Positions 27,238 through 36,052 of a stretch of 64,000 nt of DNA are shown piece after piece; the stretch's first letter is position 1; each line of letters starts with the position of its first letter. The stretch spans positions 3,100,001 to 3,164,000 of the forward strand of contig NZ_JAPENX010000001.1 in assembly GCF_026341815.1 (NCBI RefSeq), written 5' to 3'. The notes below the pieces were generated by a model that made no database searches, was not told where the DNA came from, and saw nothing but the letters and a program-made list of their open reading frames with translations. The position numbers and the translations under genes are program-made. Source of the stretch: Streptomyces sp. NBC_00572 (GTDB taxonomy: Bacteria; Actinomycetota; Actinomycetes; Streptomycetales; Streptomycetaceae).

Positions 27238-27275
27238 CACCACCCTTTCACTAATCAAGTAGTGAAAGGGTGGTG
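27238..27275. promoter_or_regulatory. Operator palindrome of the GntR/ABC operon
   Basis: CACCACCCTTTCACTA and its exact complement (16-nt arms) flank the 6-nt spacer ATCAAG. The site begins 8 nt before the GntR start codon and covers the promoter. The core CACTA-N6-TAGTG is the type of sequence bound by small GntR repressors. Confidence 0.72.
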
Positions 27276-27279
27276 CAAA

Positions 27280-27307
27280 GAAGGGGGCGGTGTCAACCGC
27301 CCCCTTC
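27280..27307 (-). terminator. Terminator of mshD
   Basis: GAAGGGGGCGGT and its complement form a perfect 12-bp stem with loop GTCA, starting 10 nt after the mshD stop. It separates mshD from the downstream GntR operon. Confidence 0.82.
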
Positions 27308-27317
27308 CCGAAGGGTG

Positions 27318-28244
27318 TTACGACTCCGTGCGGTACATGAGGTCCACCTCGTGCGTGACGAAGCCCAGCCGCTCGTACACCGTCACCGCCGCCGTGTTGT
27401 CGGCGTCCACGTACAGCATCGCCGTCGGCAGTCCCTGCGCCGCCAGGTGCCGCAGGCCGATCGCGGTCAGGGCCTTGCCGAGGCCGCCGCCCTGGGCGTC
27501 GGGCAGGATGCCGACCACGTACACCTCGCCGAGCTGCTCCTCGGCGTGGGTCTTCGTCCAGTGGAAGCCGACGAGCCGGCCGTCCTTCTCGGCGAGGAAG
27601 AAGCCCTTCGGGTCGAACCAGGGCTCGGCGATCCGGTCGTCCAGGTCCCGCTGGGTGAGCGAGCCCTGCTCCGGGTGGTGGGCGAAGGCGGCGGCGTTGA
27701 CCGCGAGCCAGGCCGTGTCGTCCTGACCGGGGACGAAGGTGCGGACGGTGACGCCCTCGGGGAGCACCGGCTCCGGGATGTCGAGCGGGGTGAGGGGGCG
27801 CCTGAGCTGGCGCAGTTCGCGGAAGAGGGTCAGGCCGAGGACCTGGGCGAGGTGCCGGGCGGCGGACTTGCCGCCGTGCGCCCAGACGCGCAGCCGCTTG
27901 CCGGAGGCGCCGAGCAGGGTGGTGCCGAGCGCCCGGCCGTGGCCGCGGCCACGGTGGGAGGGGTGGACGACGAGCTCGGCGGCCGGGGCCTCGATGGGGT
28001 CGGTCTCCTCCAGCTGGGCGTAGCCGTAGAGGTGGGTGCCGACGGTGAGCAGGAAGTGCCGCACGCCCTCGCGGCCGCCGTGACGGAGGTAGAGCCGGCC
28101 CTGCTCGGAGACGGCGTGCATGCCGTCGGCCTGGTCCGCGGCCTCCAGCAGGTCCAGTACGTCCTGGATCTGCTCGGGCGTGAGCTCGTCATAGGTGTGG
28201 ATCTGCCGTCCGGGTTCGAGGGCCGGCGCCGCGTCGGAAGTCAT
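27318..28244 (-). CDS. mshD: Mycothiol synthase MshD
   Basis: This 308-residue enzyme has two tandem GNAT domains and acetylates Cys-GlcN-Ins, the last step of mycothiol synthesis in the cytoplasm. The first domain shows ELVVHPSHRGRGHGRALG. The active C-terminal domain shows GFHWTKTHAEEQLGEVYVVG and LPDAQGGGLGKALTAIGL, then YVDADNTAAVTVYERLGF. These are close to the family pattern (HWTK, EVYVVG). A TAGGCT -10 element 7 nt before the ATG suggests a leaderless mRNA. Confidence 0.95.
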   Translation of the reverse strand: MTSDAAPALEPGRQIHTYDELTPEQIQDVLDLLEAADQADGMHAVSEQGRLYLRHGGREGVRHFLLTVGTHLYGYAQLEETDPIEAPAAELVVHPSHRGRGHGRALGTTLLGASGKRLRVWAHGGKSAARHLAQVLGLTLFRELRQLRRPLTPLDIPEPVLPEGVTVRTFVPGQDDTAWLAVNAAAFAHHPEQGSLTQRDLDDRIAEPWFDPKGFFLAEKDGRLVGFHWTKTHAEEQLGEVYVVGILPDAQGGGLGKALTAIGLRHLAAQGLPTAMLYVDADNTAAVTVYERLGFVTHEVDLMYRTES

Positions 28245-28251
28245 GGCTACG

Positions 28252-28257
28252 AGCCTA
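28252..28257 (-). promoter_or_regulatory. mshD: -10 element for leaderless mshD transcript
   Basis: TAGGCT on the minus strand ends 7 nt before the mshD ATG. No ribosome binding site is visible. Confidence 0.52.
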
Positions 28258-28396
28258 CGGCGACACTTCGTCGGTCAGAGGCAACTGTCTTGTAACCAGC
28301 TACCCCCTGTTGCGCTACGCGCGTTGACTCTAGGCTGCAGCGGCATACGGGGAGTACGTCAAGGCCGCGAACAGGGGCAAGGGGACTAGGGGAGAG

Positions 28397-30226
28397 ATGG
28401 CAGCGACACCGAGGAAGAACAAGACCGGACGGCGAATTCTCGCCGCGGGTGCGGGACTTGCGACGGTCGGGGCGCTCGTCGCCGCGATGCCGTCGGCCGG
28501 GGCCGACGGCGACGCCTTCGCCGCCGGGCACGGCAAGGGCTGGGGCCGGATGGTCGACGTCCAGTTGCTCTCCTTCAACGACCTCCACGGCAACCTGGAG
28601 CCGCCGGCCGGTTCGTCCGGTCAGGTCACCCGGGTCAAGGAGGACGGCACCACCGAGAAGATCGACGCCGGTGGCGTCGAGTACCTGGCCACGCACCTGC
28701 GCCAGGCCCGTCAGGGGAATCGTTACTCCGTGACGGCCGCGGCCGGTGACCTCATCGGTGCCTCGCCCCTGCTGTCCGGGCTCTTCCACGACGAGCCGAC
28801 CATCGGGGCCCTGAACAAGCTGGACCTCGACGTCACCTCGGTGGGCAACCACGAGTTCGACGAGGGCGCGGTCGAGCTGGCCCGGATGCAGAACGGCGGC
28901 TGTCACCCGACCGCCGGCTGCTTCGTCGACGGCAAGAAGTTCAAGGGTGCCGACTTCCCGTACCTCGCCGCGAACGTGACGAAGGAGAAGACGGGGAAGC
29001 CGCTGCTCGACCCGTACTTCATCTGGGAGAAGAACGGCGTCCGGATCGGCTTCATCGGCGTGACCCTGGAGGGCACCCCGAACGTCGTCACCGCCGAGGG
29101 CGTCAAGGGCCTCAAGTTCGGCGACGAGGTCGAGACGATCAACAAGTACACGAAGATCCTGGAGCGCAAGGGCGTCAAGTCCATCGTCGCCCTGGTCCAC
29201 GAGGGCGGCATGCCGGCCTCGGCCGCGTACAACTACAACTGCGACGGTGACGGTGACGGCGACGGTGACGGCGAGGGCGTCTCGGGCGCGATCGTCGACA
29301 TCGCCAAGAACGTCTCGCCGCAGGTCGACGCGCTGGTCACCGGTCACACGCACCAGGCGTACGTGTGCTCCATCCCGGACCCGGCGGGCAAGCCCCGTCT
29401 GGTCACCTCGGCGTCCTCGTTCGGCAAGCTGTACACGGACACGACGCTGACGTACGACCGTGCCACCAAGGACATCGTGCGCACGGCGGTGGCCTCGGCC
29501 AACCACGTCGTCACGCGTGACGTGCCGAAGGCCGCGGACGTCACGAAGCTGATCGAGGACTGGCGCACGCTGGCCGCCCCGATCGCGAACCGTCCGCAGG
29601 GCTTCATCGCCGCCGACATCAACGGCCGCGGTTCCACGGCGCTGGAGAAGCCGCTCGGCGACCTGATCGCCGACGCGCAGCTGGAGGGCCTGGCCCCGGC
29701 GGACAAGGGCGGCGCTCAGCTGGCCCTGATGAACCCGGGCGGTATCCGCTCCGACCTGGTGTACGCGGCCTCCGGCAGCGAGGGCAACGGCGTCGTGACG
29801 TACGGCGAGTCGTTCACCGTGCAGCCCTTCACCAACATGATGAACGTGGTCGACCTCAGCGGCGCGAACCTGATCTCGGCGCTGAAGCAGCAGGTCAGCG
29901 GCTCGAACCTGAACTCCATCAAGATCCTTCAGGTCTCGAAGGGCCTCACCTACACGCTCGACATGACGAAGACGGGCGCGGACCGCGTCGTCGACGGCAC
30001 GATCAAGCTGAACGGTGAGGCGATCGACCCGTCGAAGACCTACCGCGTCGCGATGAACGAGTTCCTCGCGGGCGGCGGCGACGGCTTCGCGGCCCTGGCC
30101 ACTGGTACCAACAAGCTGGTCGGGGCCTCGGACCTGGACCTCTTCAACGCCTACCTGGCGGCCCACTCCTCCGCGAGCGCCCCGCTGCCGGTCCCGGCGG
30201 CGGACCGCATCACCGTGGTGCAGTAG
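28397..30226 (+). CDS. Secreted bifunctional metallophosphatase/5'-nucleotidase
   Basis: This 609-residue protein is exported by an N-terminal signal (basic KNKTGRRIL, then ILAAGAGLATVGALVAAMPSAGA). The calcineurin-like domain has LLSFNDLHGNLEP, the family's D-H metal motif, then SVGNHEFDEG and LVTGHTHQAY. The C-terminal nucleotidase domain contains GGIRSDLVYA and FTVQPFTNMMNVVDLSG. It should release phosphate and nucleosides outside the cell, which suits a region rich in phosphate genes. An Asp-Gly repeat (DGDGDGDGDGEG at about 29244-29277) sits in the catalytic domain and might bind calcium. The ATG follows AGGGGAGAG. Confidence 0.93.
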   Translation: MAATPRKNKTGRRILAAGAGLATVGALVAAMPSAGADGDAFAAGHGKGWGRMVDVQLLSFNDLHGNLEPPAGSSGQVTRVKEDGTTEKIDAGGVEYLATHLRQARQGNRYSVTAAAGDLIGASPLLSGLFHDEPTIGALNKLDLDVTSVGNHEFDEGAVELARMQNGGCHPTAGCFVDGKKFKGADFPYLAANVTKEKTGKPLLDPYFIWEKNGVRIGFIGVTLEGTPNVVTAEGVKGLKFGDEVETINKYTKILERKGVKSIVALVHEGGMPASAAYNYNCDGDGDGDGDGEGVSGAIVDIAKNVSPQVDALVTGHTHQAYVCSIPDPAGKPRLVTSASSFGKLYTDTTLTYDRATKDIVRTAVASANHVVTRDVPKAADVTKLIEDWRTLAAPIANRPQGFIAADINGRGSTALEKPLGDLIADAQLEGLAPADKGGAQLALMNPGGIRSDLVYAASGSEGNGVVTYGESFTVQPFTNMMNVVDLSGANLISALKQQVSGSNLNSIKILQVSKGLTYTLDMTKTGADRVVDGTIKLNGEAIDPSKTYRVAMNEFLAGGGDGFAALATGTNKLVGASDLDLFNAYLAAHSSASAPLPVPAADRITVVQ

Positions 30227-30241
30227 TCCGGAAAAGCCCTG

Positions 30242-30277
30242 AGGGGCGGCGGACCGTTTCGACGGCCCGCCGCCCCT
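30242..30277 (+). terminator. Rho-independent terminator of the 5'-nucleotidase gene
   Basis: AGGGGCGGCGG pairs perfectly with CCGCCGCCCCT, followed by TTT. Inner bases ACCG/CGGC extend the stem with one mismatch. It lies 15 nt after the stop. Confidence 0.85.
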
Positions 30278-30374
30278 TTTCCGTGCCGGTCGCCCCCTTT
30301 TCGTGCCCGCAGCGCTCCTTCCGGGTCCGACGCACTCTGGCGGGTGTTGTTGTGGACCTGTCATAGTGCGGCCC

Positions 30375-31238
30375 ATGGAGCGACGACGCTTTCTCGCAGG
30401 AGCCGTGGGAGCCATGGGTGCCGGGGCACTCCTCCTCGCGGGAGCCCCCACCGCCTCGGCCGTGGACACGCGCGCGTGGATGGGTGGACACGGGGACGGG
30501 ACGCCCCTCCAGCGGCTCACCATCCCCGGCACGCACGACTCCGGCGCGCGCTTCGGCGGGCCCTGGTCGGAGTGCCAGAACACCACCATCGCCCAGCAGC
30601 TGGACAGCGGCATCCGGTTCCTGGACATCCGCTGCCGGGTGACCGGCGGGTCCTTCGCCATCCACCACGGCGCCTCCTACCAGAACATGATGTTCGGGGA
30701 CGTCCTCGTCGCCTGCCGGGCCTTCCTCGCCGCGCACCCCTCCGAGACGATCCTCATGCGGGTCAAGCAGGAGTACTCGGAGGACTCCGACGCCACCTTC
30801 CGCGCGGTCTTCGACGACTACCTCGACGCGCGCGGCTGGCGCTCCCTCTTCCGGATCGGCGACGGGGTGCCCCTGCTCGGCGAGGCCCGCGGCCGGGTCG
30901 TGCTGATCGCCGACAACGGCGGACTGCCGGGCGGCCTGAGGTGGGGGGACGGCTCCCTCGCCATCCAGGACGACTGGAACGCCCTCCCCGACCCCAAGTA
31001 CGCCAAGATCGAGGCCCACTTCCGCGAGGCCGTGGCCCAGCCCGGCCGGCTGTACGTGAACTTCGTCAGCACCTCCGCCTACCTCCCGCCCCGCTGGAAC
31101 TCCGACCGCCTCAACCCGCGCGTGCACGGCTACCTCGACTCGGCGGGCGCGTCCGGCGCGAAGGGCCTCGGGATCGTCCCCATGGACTTCCCCAACACCC
31201 GTTCGGGACTGGTCGAGGCACTGCTCCGACACAACTAG
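30375..31238 (+). CDS. Secreted phosphatidylinositol-specific phospholipase C-like protein
   Basis: This 287-residue secreted protein has a twin-arginine-like signal (ERRRFLAGAVGAMGAGALLL) ending TASA. The PI-PLC X-box is visible: LTIPGTHDSGARFGG carries the first catalytic His, LDSGIRFLDIRCRV the conserved Arg and acids, and FAIHHGASYQ the second His. The product should cleave phosphatidylinositol or glycolipid headgroups. The ATG at 30375 was chosen because the RRRFLAG motif follows at once. A -10-like CATAGT lies 7 nt upstream and no good ribosome site exists, so it may be leaderless. It converges on the kinase operon with overlapping ends. Confidence 0.88.
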   Translation: MERRRFLAGAVGAMGAGALLLAGAPTASAVDTRAWMGGHGDGTPLQRLTIPGTHDSGARFGGPWSECQNTTIAQQLDSGIRFLDIRCRVTGGSFAIHHGASYQNMMFGDVLVACRAFLAAHPSETILMRVKQEYSEDSDATFRAVFDDYLDARGWRSLFRIGDGVPLLGEARGRVVLIADNGGLPGGLRWGDGSLAIQDDWNALPDPKYAKIEAHFREAVAQPGRLYVNFVSTSAYLPPRWNSDRLNPRVHGYLDSAGASGAKGLGIVPMDFPNTRSGLVEALLRHN

Positions 31239-31384
31239 CGACCCGCGGCAGGCGGCTGGGCCCCCCGCCGCGGGGCCTTCTCGCCGTGCACGGCGGTGTA
31301 TTCGGCCGCCAGCCAGGGAGCCAGTTCGTCGATGAGGGTCCTCAGGACCGCCGGGTCGGGCGAGGCCGAGCGGCCGGTCGTCAT
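31235..31384 (-). CDS. Possible small protein (49 aa) downstream of sensor kinase
   Basis: The frame encodes MTTGRSASPDPAVLRTLIDE and continues ELAPWLAAEYTAVHGEK with high G/C at third positions. The ATG overlaps the stop of the tiny frame at 31381-31470 by 4 nt. The stop overlaps the end of the convergent PI-PLC gene. The same frame stays open upstream (LVRTGFTLV), so this may instead be the tail of a single frameshifted gene. I do not recognise it. Confidence 0.35.
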   Translation of the reverse strand: MTTGRSASPDPAVLRTLIDELAPWLAAEYTAVHGEKAPRRGAQPPAAGR

Positions 31385-31470
31385 GACCAGGGTGAATCCC
31401 GTACGGACGAGCCGGCGGCCGACCCTTCGCCCGAGCCCCCGTCGACCGCCTCGGGGTTTTCCCCGGTCAC
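31381..31470 (-). CDS. Possible tiny coupled reading frame (29 aa) after sensor kinase
   Basis: A GTG overlaps the kinase stop codon (GTGA). The frame runs 29 codons ([12 protein letters not shown] to RDSPWS) and stops in an ATGA overlap with the next small frame. It could be a short coupling peptide or the start of one frameshifted protein. Evidence is limited to coupling and codon bias. Confidence 0.25.
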   Translation of the reverse strand: MTGENPEAVDGGSGEGSAAGSSVRDSPWS

Positions 31471-32894
31471 CGCTCCGGCGGCGGGGTGGGTGCCCCTGGC
31501 AGTCGGACCGTCGCCACCGTGCCGCCGCCGCTCTCCGCCGGGGTCAGAGCGACCGTGCCGCCCGCGTGGTGGACGGTGCGGGCCACGATCGAGAGGCCGA
31601 GGCCGGAGCCCGGGAGGCTGCGGGCCGACGGCGAGCGCCAGAAGCGGTCGAAGACGTGCGGGAGCTCGTCCGGGGCGATGCCGGGACCCTGGTCGCGGAC
31701 CTTCAGTTCGCCGCGCATCAGGGTCACCTCGACCGTGCCCCGGGGCGGCGAGAACTTCACCGCGTTGTCGAGGACGTTCACCAGGGCCCGTTCCAGAGAG
31801 GCCGGTTCCGCCCGTACGTACCAGGGCGCCAGGTCCGTCACGAAGGTCAGCTCGGGGCCCCGCAGCCGCGCCCGGTCCAGGGCCGCCCGCAGGATCGTGT
31901 GGAGCGGGACCACTTCGAGGGGGCCCGGCTGCGCCGCGTCCGGGCGGGCCAGTTCCTGGAGGTCGCCGATCAGCGCCGCCAGTTCCGTCATCTGCGCCTT
32001 CACCGAGGCCATCAGGGCCCGCCGGTCGTCCGGCGGGATCGCCCGGCCCGTCTCCTCGCTGCGCGCGAGGAGCTCGACGTTCGTACGGAGGGAGGTCAGC
32101 GGCGTCCGCAGTTCGTGTCCGGCGTCCGCGATCAGCTGCGCCTGCCGGTCCCTGGACGTCGCCAGCGCCGCCGTCATCGCGTTGAACGAGCGCGACAGAC
32201 GGGCGATCTCGTCCTCGCCCTCGACCGGGATCCGCACGGTCAGGTCCTCGGTCGCGGCCACGTGCTCGACCGCCCCGGTCAGCCGGTTCACCGGCTCCAG
32301 ACCGGTCCGCGCCACCCACAGGCCCGCCGCGCCCGCGCCGACGACGCCGATCCCGGAGACCAGGAGCAGCACCCAGCGCAGGGTGGACATCGAGTTGTCG
32401 ATCTCGTCGAGGGGGCGGGCGACGGAGACCGCGAGCAGCCCGATCGGGCCGTTGTCCTGGTAGGTGTAGACCCGCATCTCCCGCCCGGCCTCGTCCTTCA
32501 CCGTGTGCAGGGCGAACTCCAGCTGCCCCCGAGCCACCGCGAGGTCCCCGGCCCCGGCCGGGATCGCGGCCTTGCCGGCGGTGCACACGGTGCCGTCGGC
32601 GAGGATCACCTGCACCGTGTGCGAGACGGTCACCGGCGGCGGTGTGGCGCCCTGCCGGCAGAGGGTGAGCAGGCCCTGCACGCCGCTCCTTTCGAGCCTG
32701 GTGTTGCGCAGCGAGGAGTCCAGTTCGTTCTCCAGCTGCGCCCGGGTCACGAACCAGCACGCGAGCGAGACCGCGCCCACGGCCACCGCCACGGCGACCG
32801 CCGTGAGGAGGGCGAGCCGCGAGCGGAGGGGACGGGAGCGGAACCACGCGAGGGGGCTTCTCAGACCCCCGCGGCCCGTCCGGGAACCGCTCAC
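31467..32894 (-). CDS. Sensor histidine kinase, MprB-like
   Basis: This 475-residue membrane kinase has helices at about 27-48 and 172-195, enclosing an extracytoplasmic sensor loop of some 120 residues. A HAMP domain follows (about 196-250). The dimerisation box [20 protein letters not shown] has phospho-acceptor His260, and the ATPase domain shows the N-box [11 protein letters not shown], the G1 box DQGPGIAP and [12 protein letters not shown]. The GTG start overlaps the regulator stop (GTGA). With the adjacent HtrA-like protease gene this recalls the MprAB-PepD envelope-stress set of mycobacteria. The signal is unknown. Confidence 0.92.
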   Translation of the reverse strand: MSGSRTGRGGLRSPLAWFRSRPLRSRLALLTAVAVAVAVGAVSLACWFVTRAQLENELDSSLRNTRLERSGVQGLLTLCRQGATPPPVTVSHTVQVILADGTVCTAGKAAIPAGAGDLAVARGQLEFALHTVKDEAGREMRVYTYQDNGPIGLLAVSVARPLDEIDNSMSTLRWVLLLVSGIGVVGAGAAGLWVARTGLEPVNRLTGAVEHVAATEDLTVRIPVEGEDEIARLSRSFNAMTAALATSRDRQAQLIADAGHELRTPLTSLRTNVELLARSEETGRAIPPDDRRALMASVKAQMTELAALIGDLQELARPDAAQPGPLEVVPLHTILRAALDRARLRGPELTFVTDLAPWYVRAEPASLERALVNVLDNAVKFSPPRGTVEVTLMRGELKVRDQGPGIAPDELPHVFDRFWRSPSARSLPGSGLGLSIVARTVHHAGGTVALTPAESGGGTVATVRLPGAPTPPPER

Positions 32895-33619
32895 TCCCCG
32901 CCTCCTCCGCGCAGCGCGTATCCCACGCCCCGCACCGTGTGCACGAGGCGCGGCTCGCCGCCGGCCTCCGTCTTGCGTCGCAGGTACATCACGTACACGT
33001 CCAGTGAGTTCGAGCTCGGTTCGAAGTCGAAGCCCCATACGGCCTTGAGGATCTGCTCCCGGGTCAGCACCTGCCGCGGGTGCGCCAGGAACATCTCCAG
33101 GAGCGTGAACTCCGTCCGCGTCAGCTCCACCGTCCGCCCGCCCCGCGTCACCTCGCGCGTGGCGAGGTCCATCCGCAGGTCCTCGAAGGACAGCACGTCG
33201 GCGTCGGCCGGGCCGGAGGCCATGGCGGAGGCGTACGAGCTGCGCCGCAGCAGCGCCCTGATCCGGGCGAACAGCTCGTCCAGCTCGAACGGCTTCACGA
33301 GGTAGTCGTCGGCGCCCGCGTCGAGCCCGGTGACCCGGTCGCCGACCGTGTCGCGCGCGGTGAGCATCAGGATCGGCACGGTCGAGCCGGAGGCCCTGAT
33401 CCGGCGGGCCGCCGTGAGCCCGTCCATGCGGGGCATCTGGACGTCGAGGACGACGAGATCGGGGGCGTACGACTCCATCCGGGCGAGCGCGTCGAGTCCG
33501 TCCACGGCGTCCTGCGTCCCGTACCCCTCGAAGGCGAGGCTGCGGCGCAGGGCCTCCCGTACGGCGGGCTCGTCGTCGACGATGAGGATGCGCTCGGGTT
33601 CGTGTCGCTGGGCGGTCAT
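32891..33619 (-). CDS. OmpR-family response regulator, MprA-like
   Basis: This 242-residue regulator has a receiver domain with acidic pocket ILIVDDEP, phosphorylation site Asp59 ([13 protein letters not shown]), the switch Thr in MLTARD and the conserved Lys in [11 protein letters not shown]. The C-terminal winged helix shows [17 protein letters not shown] and [13 protein letters not shown]. It is coupled to the kinase and lies 32 nt downstream of the protease gene, so the three probably share a transcript. Three 11-nt phased CTCAG/CTCAT repeats upstream of the protease gene are a good candidate for its binding site. Confidence 0.94.
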   Translation of the reverse strand: MTAQRHEPERILIVDDEPAVREALRRSLAFEGYGTQDAVDGLDALARMESYAPDLVVLDVQMPRMDGLTAARRIRASGSTVPILMLTARDTVGDRVTGLDAGADDYLVKPFELDELFARIRALLRRSSYASAMASGPADADVLSFEDLRMDLATREVTRGGRTVELTRTEFTLLEMFLAHPRQVLTREQILKAVWGFDFEPSSNSLDVYVMYLRRKTEAGGEPRLVHTVRGVGYALRGGGGE

Positions 33620-33651
33620 GGGCTCAGCGTCGCATGTCGCCCGTTCGCCGG

Positions 33652-34851
33652 TCAGTTGTCGCCGCCCGCGCGCAGGCTGTCCAGGTCGGCCTTCACGGTG
33701 TCGACCGGGATCGCGAATCCGAGGCCCACGCTTCCGGCCGTCGAGCCACTCGAAGAACTGGGCGAATACATGGCCGAATTGATTCCGATGATCTCGCCGT
33801 TCATATTGATCAACGCGCCGCCGGAATTCCCCGGATTGAGCGACGCATCGGTCTGCAGCGCCTTGTACGTGGTCTTCGACGAGCCGGTGTCGCCGTTGAA
33901 CTGCTGTCCGCCGAACTCGAACGGCCAGCCCTGCCGCGGGTCGTACTGCTGCCCCTGCCGCTGGTCCTGGCCGCTGTCCTCGTCCTTCGCGACGGTCACG
34001 TCCCGGTCGAGTGCGGAGACGATGCCGCTGGTGACGGTCCCGGTCAGGCCCTCGGGGGAGCCGATCGCGACGACCTGGTCGCCGACCTGCACCTTGGACG
34101 AGTCGCCGAGGGTGGCGGCCTTGAGGCCGGAGGCACCCTGGAGCTTGATGAGGGCGAGGTCCTTGTCGGGGTCGGTACCGACGACCTCGGCCGCGTAGGA
34201 CTTGCCGTTGCTGAGCTGCACGGTGATCTCGGACGCGCCGGAGATCACGTGGTTGTTGGTGACGATCTCGCCGTCGGAGGTGATGATCACGCCCGAGCCG
34301 GTGGACTTGCCGGCGTTCGAGTTCGCGGAGATCTCGACGATGGAGGGGGAGACGGCCTCGGCGACGCCGGCGACCGTGCCCGCGCTGCTCGCGGAGACGT
34401 TGGTGCCGCTCACGGCCGAGGAGGCGGCGACGGGGGTGTCCGAGCCGAGCTGCTGGACGAGCGTCGCCGTACCGCCGCCGATGGCCGCGGCCGCGATGGC
34501 CACGGCCGCCATGAGGCCGACCCCGCGCTTGGCGCGGCGACGGGAGCCGGGGCCTCCGGCGGGAGCGGCGGCCGGGGCGCCCGTCGCGGTGACGGGCGGG
34601 GCCGGCGGGCCCACCGGCGGCGGTACGTGCCCGCCGGACGGCCAGATGGTGGTGCCGGGCTCGGTGACGATCGGCTGGGTGGAGAGCGGCTGCGTCGCGT
34701 GGGGCTGCGGGGTGGCGTACGGCTCGCCCGCGGTCGGCTGCTGGGCGGTCTGCTCGGCGCCGGCCGGCTGCGGGGCCGGGGCGTACGGCGGCCTCGGCGG
34801 CTGCGGCGGGTAGTAGGGCTGCTGCGGCTGCTGCTCCTGGAAGTCCGTCAT
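33652..34851 (-). CDS. Membrane-anchored trypsin-like serine protease, HtrA/PepD-like without PDZ
   Basis: This 399-residue protein has a Pro/Gln-rich cytoplasmic N-terminus of about 100 residues, one membrane helix (about 110-130) and an extracytoplasmic protease domain. The catalytic triad is His201 ([10 protein letters not shown]), Asp231 ([11 protein letters not shown]) and Ser343 ([10 protein letters not shown]). The protein ends soon after the protease fold ([20 protein letters not shown]), so the PDZ domain usual in HtrA/PepD is missing. A Gln/Asp-rich insert (about 286-325) lies before the Ser motif. It should degrade or sense misfolded envelope proteins and starts the operon with the MprAB-like pair. 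Confidence 0.9.
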   Translation of the reverse strand: MTDFQEQQPQQPYYPPQPPRPPYAPAPQPAGAEQTAQQPTAGEPYATPQPHATQPLSTQPIVTEPGTTIWPSGGHVPPPVGPPAPPVTATGAPAAAPAGGPGSRRRAKRGVGLMAAVAIAAAAIGGGTATLVQQLGSDTPVAASSAVSGTNVSASSAGTVAGVAEAVSPSIVEISANSNAGKSTGSGVIITSDGEIVTNNHVISGASEITVQLSNGKSYAAEVVGTDPDKDLALIKLQGASGLKAATLGDSSKVQVGDQVVAIGSPEGLTGTVTSGIVSALDRDVTVAKDEDSGQDQRQGQQYDPRQGWPFEFGGQQFNGDTGSSKTTYKALQTDASLNPGNSGGALINMNGEIIGINSAMYSPSSSSGSTAGSVGLGFAIPVDTVKADLDSLRAGGDN

Positions 34852-34874
34852 GGCTATGACTCTCGGAGCCGTAC

Positions 34875-34902
34875 ATGAGAGTCGTCTGAGGACCGGCTGA
34901 GA
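34875..34902 (-). promoter_or_regulatory. Candidate response-regulator box, three 11-nt phased repeats
   Basis: On the minus strand CTCAG, CTCAG and CTCAT begin at 34901, 34890 and 34879, exactly 11 nt apart. That is the spacing used by OmpR-type dimers. The site lies 24-51 nt before the protease ATG. Part of it also belongs to an inverted repeat GACTCTC-N12-GAGAGTC (34858-34883). Confidence 0.5.
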
Positions 34903-34933
34903 AGCCCGACAGAAGCCTGTATGCCCGATATAA

Positions 34934-34957
34934 AGAGCCCTCCCGGGGGAGGGCTCT
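34934..34957 (-). terminator. Terminator of the LacI-family gene
   Basis: AGAGCCCTCC and its complement form a perfect 10-bp stem with loop CGGG, 43 nt after the LacI stop. A second, partial GGGAGGGC/GGGAGAGG repeat lies adjacent. Confidence 0.72.
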
Positions 34958-34999
34958 CGGGGGAGGGCGCCTGGGAGAGGGCTCTGGGCGGTGAAGCGC

Positions 35000-36028
35000 T
35001 CAGCCGCCGTCGCAACCGCAGGAGCGGCGGACGACCAGGGCCGACGGGAAGAGCTTCACGCGCTCGCGGCGCGAGCCCGCCACCCGGAGCGAGTCGTCCA
35101 GGACCAGGTCCACGGCCGCGCGTGCCATCGCCGGCCGGTCCGAGGAGATCGTGGTCAGCGGCGGGTCGGTGAGCGCCGCCTCCTTCACGTCGTCGAAGCC
35201 CGCGACCGCCAGCTCGGAGGGCACCTCGATGCGCAGCTCGCGCGCCGCCCGCAGGACACCGAACGCCTGGTCGTCGGTGGAGCAGAAGATGGCCGGCGGC
35301 CTGTCCGGCCCGGCGAGCAGCTTGAGGGCGACCTGGTAGGCGTCGTAGCGGTTGTACGGGGCCTGGAAGAGCCGGCCCTCGATCGAGCGGCCCGCCTCCA
35401 GCATGGCCCGCCGCCAGCCCTCCTCGTGGTCGGCGACGGGGTCGCCGACGGCCGGGGTGTTCGGGATGCCACCCATGCAGGCCACGTACTCGTGGCCGTG
35501 CTCCAGGAGGTGCCGGGTGGCGAGCTGGGCGCCGCCGATGTCGTCGGTGACGACGGCCACGTCGTCGAGGGCCTCGGGCCGCTCGTGCAGCAGCACCACG
35601 CGCGCGTCCCAGGCCTCGATCTCGCTCGCGGCCCGCTCGCTCATGCCCTGGCTGACCAGGATCAGTCCGGAGACCCGCATGCCGAGGAAGGCCCGCAGGT
35701 AGTGGACCTCGCGCTCGTCGCGGTAGTCGGAGTTGCCGACGAGGACCATCTTTCCGCGCTCGGCGGCGGCCTGCTCGACCGCGTGCGCCATCTCCGCGAA
35801 GAACGGCTGCCGCGCGTCCGGGACGATCATGCCTATGAGGTCCGTGCGCCGGGACGCCATCGCCTGGGCGACCCGGTCGGGCCGGTAGCCCAGTTCCTTG
35901 ATCGCGGCGAGGACACGCTCGCGCGTGGCCGGGGCGACCGGCCTGGGTCCGTTGTTGATGACGTAGCTCACGACCGCGGTCGAAGTACCTGCCAGTCGAG
36001 CTACGTCATCCCGCGTCACCTTGGCCAC
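35000..36028 (-). CDS. LacI-family transcriptional regulator
   Basis: This 342-residue repressor starts with the LacI helix-turn-helix ([20 protein letters not shown], then [19 protein letters not shown]). A periplasmic-binding-like ligand domain follows ([20 protein letters not shown] to [11 protein letters not shown]). It ends with an unusual Cys pair, SCGCDGG. The GTG start is supported by a -10-like TAGACT 7 nt upstream, implying a leaderless mRNA. No sugar operon is adjacent, so its target lies elsewhere or it regulates itself. Confidence 0.92.
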   Translation of the reverse strand: MAKVTRDDVARLAGTSTAVVSYVINNGPRPVAPATRERVLAAIKELGYRPDRVAQAMASRRTDLIGMIVPDARQPFFAEMAHAVEQAAAERGKMVLVGNSDYRDEREVHYLRAFLGMRVSGLILVSQGMSERAASEIEAWDARVVLLHERPEALDDVAVVTDDIGGAQLATRHLLEHGHEYVACMGGIPNTPAVGDPVADHEEGWRRAMLEAGRSIEGRLFQAPYNRYDAYQVALKLLAGPDRPPAIFCSTDDQAFGVLRAARELRIEVPSELAVAGFDDVKEAALTDPPLTTISSDRPAMARAAVDLVLDDSLRVAGSRRERVKLFPSALVVRRSCGCDGG

Positions 36029-36035
36029 GCGCGGC

Positions 36036-36041
36036 AGTCTA
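36036..36041 (-). promoter_or_regulatory. -10 element for leaderless LacI-family transcript
   Basis: TAGACT on the minus strand lies 7 nt before the GTG at 36028. No ribosome site is present. Confidence 0.5.
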
Positions 36042-36052
36042 CGCGGGGTGAC

